This document shows positions 37,097-44,474 of a stretch of DNA of 64,000 bases, piece by piece. This DNA comes from Ifrita kowaldi. Lineage: Eukaryota > Chordata > Aves > Passeriformes > Cinclosomatidae. The notes under the pieces are model-generated. The model was not told the origin of the DNA, did no database searches, and saw only the letters and a list, made by a program, of their open reading frames with translations. The stretch lies in the NCBI GenBank assembly GCA_013398055.1, contig VZRS01010629.1:1-64000 (forward strand). The letters are read 5' to 3'. The stretch's first letter is position 1. Every line of letters begins with the position of its first letter. Both the position numbers and the translations under genes were made by a program.

Positions 37097-37278
37097 CTGA
37101 GATTCCGAACACCACAGACACCCTTTCCACTGGATTCCCAGAGGACAGGAGCTACATAACCACCACTGGACCTTCTGAGGAAGAGCAGACCCTTCTACAG
37201 GACCACTGCTTCGAGAGAACCACATCAACCACTTCAGGAGGACTGCAGCCACCATCTTACTGGACTGCTACCGCCACC

Positions 37279-37323
37279 ATGACTAACAGGGTGTCAGGTT
37301 GTATCCTGGCTCTGTCAGTTTAA
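37279..37323 (+). CDS. Short upstream ORF in the LTR
   Basis: An ATG at 37279 has an ideal start context (GCCACCATG) and opens a 14-codon frame ending at TAA 37321-37323. It lies after the LTR TATA box and before the YJU2 copy, so an LTR-started mRNA would carry it in its leader, where it could lower translation of the downstream frame. No protein function is suggested. Confidence 0.3.
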   Translation: MTNRVSGCILALSV

Positions 37324-37360
37324 CCCAGTGTTTTCTACCTTTATTTTTTTAAATTTCCCT

Positions 37361-37366
37361 ATTAAA
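37361..37366 (+). terminator. LTR poly(A) signal ATTAAA
   Basis: 'cctATTAAAttgttattctg' sits near the LTR right end, as expected for the R region. If efficient it would stop LTR transcripts before the YJU2 copy; in a 5' LTR such signals are often bypassed. Confidence 0.5.
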
Positions 37367-37408
37367 TTGTTATTCTGACTTGGTGCCTCCCACTGGTTTG
37401 TTTTCAAA

Positions 37409-37432
37409 TACAAGTACAAGTACAAGTACAAG
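37409..37432. repeat. Four TACAAG repeats at the LTR/YJU2 junction
   Basis: Four perfect tandem copies of TACAAG lie between the LTR end and the YJU2 5' UTR. They may be a slippage product formed at the fusion point, or a tail of the LTR. Confidence 0.85.
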
Positions 37433-37480
37433 TGGTGAGCGGTGCAGAGGCAGCACCGGGGATCAGGAGCAGCTGCAGCG

Positions 37481-38341
37481 ATGTCAGAACGAAAAGTGTT
37501 GAACAAATATTACCCCCCGGACTTTGATCCAGTAAAGATCCCAAAGCTGAAGGACCGGCAGTACGTGGTGAGGCTCATGGCCCCCTTCAACATGAGGTGC
37601 AAGACGTGTGGGAAGTACATCTACAAGGGTGAGAAGTTCAATGCCCGCAAGGAGACGGTGCAGAACGAGGTGTACCTGGGGCTGCCCATCTTCCGCTTCT
37701 GCATCAAGTGCACGCGGTGCCTGGCTGAGATCACCTTCAAGACAGACCCTGAGAACACGGATTACACCATGGAGCACGGCGCCACGCGCAACTTCCAGGC
37801 AGAGAAGCTCTTGGAGGAGGAGGAGAAGAGGATGCAGAAGGAGAGGGAAGAGGAAGAGCTCAACAATTCCATGAAGGTCCTGGAGAACCAAACCAAGGAC
37901 TCCAAGCTGGAGATGGAGGTCCTGGAGGACCTGCAGGAGCTGAAGGAGCTCAACCAGCGCCAGGCCAACGTGGATTTCGAGGCCATGCTGAAGCAGTACA
38001 AGGAGCTGGAGGAGGAGCAGAGGCGCAAGGAGCAGGAGGAGGACGAGCAGGAGATGAAGGCCATGCTGGAACAGGCCCAGAACCACTGGCTCCTGGTGGA
38101 TTCCGACTCAGACGAGGAGCTGGCAAAATCCTGCCCGAATCCCACAGCCCAAACAAAACCCACGGACATCCTGCAGGATGTCTCCCAGCCCCAGAGCAAG
38201 AAGCCAAGGACGGAGAGCTGGGAGCGGAGTGTGGGCAAGCTCAGCACCAAGGCCCAGCTGGCCGGGCTGGTGGCCCTCAGGAAGCAGAAGCCAGATCCTG
38301 CCCTGGATAACGGGATGGAAAATAATAGAACTAGCAATTAG
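37481..38341 (+). CDS. Intronless YJU2 (CCDC94) retrocopy, intact frame
   Basis: A single uninterrupted frame of 286 residues starts MSERKVLNKYYPPDFDP and matches splicing factor YJU2 along its CWC16 domain. The zinc-binding cysteine pairs CKTC and CTRC, the TDPENTDYTMEHGATRN block and the coiled-coil, acidic and basic tail are all kept. YJU2 in other vertebrates has several introns and lies elsewhere (human 19p13.3), so lack of introns marks a processed copy. Relative to human it lacks the LPK tripeptide in PKLKLPKDRQ, has Cys for Tyr just before the second Cys pair (RFCIKC), and has a shorter, diverged tail. YJU2 acts in the Prp19-associated stage of spliceosome activation before the first catalytic step. 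An AATAAA lies 94 bp after the stop; no poly(A) tract follows. It may be expressed from the adjacent LTR; function is unknown. Confidence 0.85.
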   Translation: MSERKVLNKYYPPDFDPVKIPKLKDRQYVVRLMAPFNMRCKTCGKYIYKGEKFNARKETVQNEVYLGLPIFRFCIKCTRCLAEITFKTDPENTDYTMEHGATRNFQAEKLLEEEEKRMQKEREEEELNNSMKVLENQTKDSKLEMEVLEDLQELKELNQRQANVDFEAMLKQYKELEEEQRRKEQEEDEQEMKAMLEQAQNHWLLVDSDSDEELAKSCPNPTAQTKPTDILQDVSQPQSKKPRTESWERSVGKLSTKAQLAGLVALRKQKPDPALDNGMENNRTSN

Positions 38342-38434
38342 GCCACAGAAAATACAGCTTGAAATTAAAATTAATACCTTGCAGGATTTGCAACAGGTTT
38401 GGGTTTGTTTGTTTGAGTTTTTTTAATAATCTGA

Positions 38435-38440
38435 AATAAA
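38435..38440 (+). terminator. AATAAA of the YJU2 copy
   Basis: 'ctgaAATAAAactttgtaac' lies 94 bp after the stop codon in AT-rich sequence. It was probably inherited from the parent mRNA 3' end. The expected genomic A-tract of a LINE-mobilised copy is absent. Confidence 0.65.
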
Positions 38441-38459
38441 ACTTTGTAACCACTGCTAT

Positions 38460-40020
38460 GGCTCAGTGGCTTGTGATCAGCAACAGGCAGTTCAGCCTGG
38501 CTGTCCCACAGGGGCAGAGGCCCTCAGCCACATCCCCAGGTCAGGCTCTGCCCGAAGGTCTCAGCCCTTGCAGCCTGTCCAGTGGTAAGATACCATCATT
38601 GCTCTGTGCGCTCTACCAGCCTGGAGACCACCTCAAATGACCAAGGTGGACTGGAAACCTCACTCCAGACCCAGGCCCACCTGGAGGTGGAGGTGCTCCA
38701 GCCAGTCACAGTCACCAAGCTCATGTTTTCCCAGTGCTGGAGGTGCAGTCACCCCAAAGCCAGGGACAGGCAGCTCAAGCTGTCCCTCACTGCCACAGCC
38801 CCCATGCAAAACAACCTGCCAGCAGCCTCCACTGGCAGGGCCCAGCGCTGGTGCTCAAGGATGGCAGCAAAGCAGCTCACATTTGCTGCTGCAGTCACTG
38901 GCAGCTCAGAGACACCAGGACACACATTGTGGTGCTCGGCAGCTGCTTGGGGCTGGTCCCAGCTCTCCAATCCATCGGGAAGCCTGCCCATTCCACAAAC
39001 ACTGGAGAAGAGTGGCTGTAGGGAGCTGCAGTTTCTCACTGCCTGCTTTGCTCCTGCTGGCAGCATGAACTCTGCTCTGCGGGTTTGCTCACTTTCCAAC
39101 ACCCCTCCCTGCTCCAGCTGAACTCCTGAAATGCCATGCTTGACTTAACACACCTGTTCCCTGCAGCACTTTACTTTCAGCTCTTCCACTGGCTGCTCCC
39201 CATCTCTCTGCACAGGGCAAACCTGATTCCAGTTCAGATGATGCTGTGAACCCCCAAATCCAGTTTCCTCCCCAAGCTCCTCATCTCCTCAGCACAGGGA
39301 CTCCCTCCTGTGGTGAGGCTCAGGGCCTGTCTACCTAGCCCACACGAAGGAGAAGGCACTTCTGGTTCCTGAGGCTGAAAGGCTGCTCTAAGAACCCAGG
39401 CAGCTCCCAGAATTCAGGCTGGGTTTCCTCTTCTAAGAAATTCAGCTGCAGTCTGAGTCAGACATCCACCAAGAGCAGACAATTTACCTAGTCCAGACTC
39501 GGAGTCTGACATTAGGAAAAACCCCACATGCCCCGCTGTGTGCATGGGATTCGAGACAGTACCATTACCTTGCCAAGTAGTTATGGACCTGGACAAATAA
39601 TCCGGGACTAGCCTGTGACAGATGAGCACTGCAGAGAGGGGCCCTGGGCACATGGTCACCCATGTTGCAGGGAAAGAGGACACCCCAGAGGCCACCCAGC
39701 TGTGGGGCTCAGCTCAGGCCTGTTCAGCTAAGTATAAAAAGCCTTGCTGCTGCAAGAAGCTGTCCCTTGCTGATGGAAGGGACATGGAGACTGGCTGGGC
39801 TCAGGAAACATAGGGGACATAGCAACAGCTCTGCCCTCACAACGTAGCCCAGACCTGTCTGTGCCTGCAGCCATCTCAGAGCAATCTAGTTGCTGACTGA
39901 GCGTGAGTGCCATCACCACAGAGGGACCAGAGCTCTCTGCTCCAACACTGACTGCACAGGTTGCCTCAGGTTGACATTCACCACCTGCTCTGTCCTTCAC
40001 CTCATCCACAACAAGTGCCT
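38460..40020. other. Intergenic sequence between YJU2 copy and TMEM141
   Basis: No exon, repeat or RNA gene recognised. The longest forward frames here (for example 38582-39121) have no family resemblance or splice partners. Confidence 0.45.
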
Positions 40021-40033
40021 TCAGCTCTCAACC

Positions 40034-40039
40034 TTTATT
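40034..40039 (-). terminator. Candidate TMEM141 poly(A) signal
   Basis: TTTATT on the forward strand (AATAAA in reverse) lies 880 bp beyond the TMEM141 stop codon and is the nearest canonical signal noticed. Assignment is by position; a non-canonical closer site is possible. Confidence 0.4.
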
Positions 40040-40919
40040 GTACCCCCAGTGCAATGTGCAGAGGCCATGGGGCAGGCAGCAGCAATCCCTGAGGTGCCTC
40101 CACCACGCTCTCACTGCAGGATCGAGTCCTCCGAGCTTCCCAGCAGTGTCACCAAGTCCATCAGCCTCACAGGCAGCATGGGCAGCGTCAGGTTGGGCAG
40201 GCAGGAAGAGGTGAAGTGGGACACGGGCACAGCATGCTATGCTCTGCTGGCTACTCCACCACATCACCATACCTGTTCCTCCTCACCGATGTTGCGGCAC
40301 CGTCCCTGTCCTCTGCTCTGGGGAGGTTTTCTGCAACAGAAAGTACAAGTTCCCTGGACCTCCAACTACCCTGGTGAGTTTTCCAAGAATGGGCAAAGAA
40401 TCACAGAGCCTTGGAGAAGCATGTAAAGCCTCTTCAAGTTGGCCCAGCTTTGGGAGTTCAAGGTATGTCTGGGAGAGAGCAGCGAGCAGCCATGAGAAGT
40501 GTCCAGCAGCGCCTGTCTTGATGCCCTTCCAGTTCTGCCCACCCTACAGAGCAGCAAACCACTCCACATCTCAGTTGCTCTCTCCATCCCTTACCTTCTC
40601 CTTCCTCTTTCCAGCAAATGAGCCTTTTGTGCTGGCTCTGGCAAATACCCAAAGCAAGCAGGGCAGGAGGCAGCAGCAAGCGCACCCAACCCACCTCACC
40701 AACCCTGCTCAGGAACCCGCTGTGCCAGGTGCAGAGAGGGACGTGGGAGGCATGGAAGCAGGTAAGGAGCTCCACCCACCATGGGTGCTTCCTGCTCCCA
40801 TCCCTTGGCTGCAGGGTGCCAGTATGGGACTTATACTGGCAATGGCAGTCACCAGCTTCATTATAAGACAGGAACAGCAAAGTAATTATTGCAGCAGGGA
40901 AGAACCAGGCACGACAAGC

Positions 40920-41521
40920 TCAGGGAAAGCAGTAGGAAGATATGACTGTACCTGCAGGCTGAGACACCCCACCAGTCACGGTGAGCTCCTGTGGGGACTT
41001 GCCTGTCTCCAGGTAAATCCAGAAGTTGGAGCATTTCTGCGTCTCAGCTCTGGTTACCACGTAGCTTCCGAGGGACCCTGCAGCTGGGGAGGCCGAGGTG
41101 CGCCTGAGAGTGCCAGCAGCACCCTGGTGGGGACAGCACCTGCTGCCGCGAACCCTACTGAGCTCTCGGGGCCGGGGCACAGGAAGGTGGCTGGAGAAAG
41201 GGACAAGCCCCCATGCCAATGGCAAACACCCCTCTGCACCACCCGGGCTGGGCACTTACTCGCAGCCAGCAGCAGGCTCCACTGAGGGCTGTACGGCAGC
41301 TTCTGCCGCGCCAGCTTCTGCACTGCGAAAGCGGCCCCGCTGCCTGCCGAGACCGGGGCCGGGGTTACCAGCCACAGCCGGGACGTCCCCGCTGCCCCCG
41401 GGGAGCGGCCAAGGACAGCCCGGGAGATGCCGAGGTGGCTGGACTAGCCCGTACCTGCCAGGAAGGTGCCGATGCCCTTCATGAAGGCGTGAGACTGGCA
41501 GGCCGCGTACTGCTGCAGCGC
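40920..41521 (-). CDS. TMEM141: Transmembrane protein 141 (5' exon missing)
   Basis: Three coding exons in transcript order: 41455-41521, 41260-41343 and 40920-41083. They encode YAACQSHAFMKG..., then KLARQKLPYSPQWSLLLA, then GSYVVTRAETQKCSNFWIYLETGKSPQE, closely matching vertebrate TMEM141, a small two-pass membrane protein of unknown function. Frames join perfectly (1-nt overhangs). The N-terminal 20 or so residues must be in an exon within or beside the assembly gap. The third exon acceptor was set at 'ccccag/ctgcag' because it restores the family's AGS motif. The C-terminus runs past the mammalian end to a TGA at 40920 and ends YCFP, so a further splice near 'cctgcag/gtacag' cannot be excluded. 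Confidence 0.88.
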
Positions 41522-41523
41522 CT

Positions 41524-41763
41524 GCGGGGACGCGTCAGTGCGGGGGCCGGAGGCCTGCCCGGCCTCCTCAGCCCCAGCCCCCCCGGCACCCCCCGGCNNN
41601 NNNNNNNNNNNNNNNNNNNNNNNNNNNNNNNNNNNNNNNNNNNNNNNNNNNNNNNNNNNNNNNNNNNNNNNNNNNNNNNNNNNNNNNNNNNNNNNNNNNN
41701 NNNNNNNNNNNNNNNNNNNNNNNNNNNNNNNNNNNNNNNNNNNNNNNNNNNNNNNNNNNNNNN
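41524..41763. promoter_or_regulatory. Probable shared TMEM141/PAXX CpG-island promoter (mostly gap)
   Basis: TMEM141 points left and PAXX right, both lack their first exon(s), and the sequence around the gap is extremely GC- and CpG-rich. A head-to-head promoter and the missing first exons therefore probably lie in or next to the unsequenced bases. The gap as written (166 N) may be too short to hold everything. Confidence 0.55.
41598..41763. other. Assembly gap (N run)
   Basis: 166 consecutive N. The flanks are GC-rich (runs of C and G), a type of sequence commonly lost in bird assemblies. Confidence 0.99.
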
Positions 41764-43231
41764 CGGCCACGCTGCGGCTGCCGGAGGAGCCGCGGTGCCC
41801 GGCCCTGGCCCTTGCCCAGCTGCCCGCCGCCGAGGCGCGCAACCAACTGCAGGCGCTGGTCTTCGGCATGGCCGGCTGCATCGAGAGCCTGGAGAGGCGC
41901 TTGGAAGGTCCGTGGTGGGTTTAGAAGGGGGGAAGGGCTAGCAGCTCCTGCCACCTTCATGGGATCGTCACCCCCACCTAAAGTGCCCTAGGTGCCCCAG
42001 TTCAGCCGCAGCGGGAGAGTGCTGTGCCTCCCGGGCATCACCCCAGATGGTTTTTTCTCACCAGTCCCAGTGGGGTAGCGGCAGAGCCGCCATCGCTTCC
42101 CTGTTCTGGCTGGCCCATTCTCAAAGCCAACCGGGGTTTGCACCAGGCCCCCGCGGGCAGAAGAGACCTTGCCTGGGCCCATAGGGCACAGTGGTATGTC
42201 TCTGTGTGGAAACACCGCCGTCTCCTCATGGCCAGCACCACACCAGCATCCTGAATGTGGGAGTCACCTTACAGACGTCTTTGTTTGAGGGGTCTGGGAA
42301 GATTTTGGATCAGCAGCCATCTGGATGGAAGTGCTGAGAGGAGAGTGGGGCTCAGTTTGGCTATGGAGGGAGCTTGCTGGGGAGGCTTGACGTGCTGCAT
42401 GCGGTATTGGGGGGTATTGTCACAAGCTTTGGCTCTGGCTCCTGTCTCAGTAGCAGTGGAGACGTTGGCATCTTCCTGCAGCCCTGAGAAGAATGCTGCC
42501 CAGAGCCAGCAGCTCTTCCTGCCAGGTAGGCACTGCCAGGGGCACCTGCCCTGGTCCTGCAGTCTTCTGTCTTCTCCTCCCTGGAGGCTGCTGGTCCTGT
42601 ATCCATGTGCTCTCCAGGACACTCTGAGAGCCCTTGGCTGTGGCTGCTGGCAGCCACTCGTTGTCCTGGTGCTCTTCCGGGCAGAGCAGGGGCAGGGCTC
42701 AATGTGGTGACTCTCAGGGTGTTTGGGATGCTCGGGTCAAAGGCTGGGTATTGCCAGCCTCAGGAGGGCAGGCTTTGCTGTGCTTCTGGACTGGAGGCTG
42801 TGGCAGGTCCATGGCTCCTTTTGGGAGAGGAGGACAAGTTTGGCCCTTCCTTGCCCTCCGTGGCTGCTGGTCCTGCCAGGCTGGGCTCCCGCAGGCTCCC
42901 TCTGGCCCTGGAGGGACTGGCAGGGCTGCCAGAGCTCCTGGCTAACCTGTAATCTGTGTCCTGCTTGTTCCTGACTGAGGCAGACCCCAGCCCCAGGAAG
43001 AGTAAGGCTTCTGGCTCAGCTTTGCCAGCCAAGAGGAAGGTCCCGGGGGAGTCTCTCATTAACCCTGGTTTCAAAAGGTCAGTGCTGGGGCTGGGCGCTG
43101 CTCACTGGGCACCCTGTGAGCTCTGCTCTGAAGCTATGTGGCAGCAGGGCATGGGGCTCGGGGCTCTGATGCGTCTTCCATATCCTTCCAGCAAGAAGGC
43201 GCCATCTGGAGTGAACTTCGAGGACTCGTGA
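41764..43231 (+). CDS. PAXX: PAXX, non-homologous end-joining factor (5' end in gap)
   Basis: Four exons remain: 41764-41907 (starting in the gap), 42451-42525, 42984-43077 and 43192-43231. The first gives the end of the XRCC4-like head and the start of the coiled-coil stalk (FGMAGCIESLERRLE). The second ends QQLFLP. The last two give the C-terminal Ku-binding tail, GESLINPGFKRSKKAPSGVNFEDS, in which the invariant NPGFK and the V-x-F core are kept. Known role: PAXX (C9orf142) binds Ku at DNA double-strand breaks and supports ligation alongside XLF and XRCC4. Frames are continuous across all junctions. The head domain exons are not in the sequence, so completeness cannot be judged. Confidence 0.9.
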
Positions 43232-43888
43232 TGGGTGCTGGCCTGTGCCCTGATGTCAGCTCTGTGGACCTCTATGGACCCTTGTGTCTGAATGAGGGGG
43301 TGTCCCTGTGTTCCAGGCCTGCTGAGCTCCTCGCACCCGGGGAGACAACAGAGCCAGCAGCACCTGGCAGCCACCCCTCAGCTGGGGTGGTGGCAGGGCC
43401 TTGGGGGGGGAAGATGGAGCAGAGGGGACACCAGCGTGGTGGGTTTTTCCCCTGCAGCTGTTCCCTGCTGGCAGGGACCACCTCCTGACCTCACTTACCA
43501 TGAACTGGTGGAGTTTGGATGGAACTTTTATACCGTGGAATGGAAAGATCACCTGTGCTTTGGTTCTTGCCAGTAAAGGTGTTTTTAGCCAGCTGGTCTC
43601 TCCGGGTGTGTCTGTCCATTCTGCCTCTCCCTTTTGCAGGAAGCCTTGGGCCTGTTTCAGCTGAACCCGGAGGTCCAGGCCTCAGAGAAGTTCCCTTCCC
43701 TGCCAGCTTTTTGAAAGTGGGCTGATGGGTGTGTGGTTAGAGCCTGGCCAACTCCTCTGGAGAGCTGGGAGGGTGGGCTCTGCCTTGCTGGGCACTGGGA
43801 GAGGATGAGGAGGTCAGTACAAAGCCTTGCGAGGGAGGAGCTGCTGAGGTGGTCACTCCAGACTCACACTGGTCTTGCTTGCAAAGCC
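43232..43888 (+). other. PAXX 3' UTR and gap to CLIC3
   Basis: After the PAXX stop the first plausible signal is the variant AGTAAA at 43572-43577; the 3' UTR probably ends near 43600. The two genes converge, with about 300 bp between their inferred 3' ends. No other feature seen. Confidence 0.5.
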
Positions 43889-43894
43889 TTTATT
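43889..43894 (-). terminator. CLIC3 poly(A) signal
   Basis: TTTATT on the forward strand (AATAAA in reverse), 580 bp after the CLIC3 stop codon, is the first canonical signal in the CLIC3 direction. Confidence 0.65.
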
Positions 43895-44474
43895 GATTTC
43901 CAGGAACTCTGAAGCTTTAGCTTGGGCTTTCTCTGCTTCACAACCCCCATGTCTGCTGAGAGCTTCCTAACAGCAAGTTCTGGGGGGAACTGACCACTGC
44001 CCATTGCCTGTGCCATCCCCCTCCAGCTCCATTCCTAGGTCTCTCTATGGCTGTGCCAGGTCTTCTCACCCAGTGCACGTGTGAGGGCACCCTTTGGCAC
44101 CTGTTGCCCAGGCAGGTTGGCACAGTGTGCCTAGGCAAGTGGCTGCAGGGCAGCTTGTTGTCCCCAGCTCTGCCCCTGCCCTCAGCTGGGCACAGCTTTG
44201 GCACCAGTGGTGCCCATGGCTGTGCCCCCTTGCCCTCACCCTGATGCTCAAGGGGCCACAGGGTCCTGGTTGTGAGGATGGGTGGGTGGCAGAAGAGGGG
44301 CTCAGTGCACTGCAGATTGCAGCCAGCACCTGGGTGCCAGTGGAGGGAATTTGGGTGTGAGGGGCACATGTTGTACTCGGCTCTCCTGAGCCCCTGCAGG
44401 CAGGGTCAGGGTGGGCGCTGACCTCCTGCCTGACCCCAGCCTCAGCCCTGCACCCACCAGGGCACGTGCCCAGC

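Larger units (their letters stand above)
36903..37406 (+). mobile_element. ERV LTR upstream of the YJU2 copy
   Basis: Begins TGTCCTGG and can be ended at TTTTCA (37406), giving a 504-bp TG...CA unit. It includes a TATA-like box (37091-37096), text familiar from passerine LTRs ('aatgagcccatcaacacctt', 'gggtgtcaggttgtatcctg') and an ATTAAA poly(A) signal (37361-37366), all in forward order U3-R-U5. No second LTR was found after the YJU2 copy, and no convincing primer-binding site follows. A 5-bp 'agcgg' precedes it (36898-36902) and also occurs at 37438-37442, a possible but weak target-site duplication. Confidence 0.75.

Noticed and set aside
37484..38086. Leucine-rich reverse frame over the YJU2 copy
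   Set aside because: It is the antisense shadow of the coiled-coil region, where Glu/Lys codons read as Leu/Phe in reverse.
40239..41285. 348-codon forward frame overlapping TMEM141
   Set aside because: The splice-consistent, family-matching gene is on the reverse strand; the forward frame has no similarity or conserved motif.
41213..41941. Forward frame running through the N gap
   Set aside because: Unknown bases cannot support a reading frame. The right part is in a different frame from PAXX and the left part is antisense to TMEM141.
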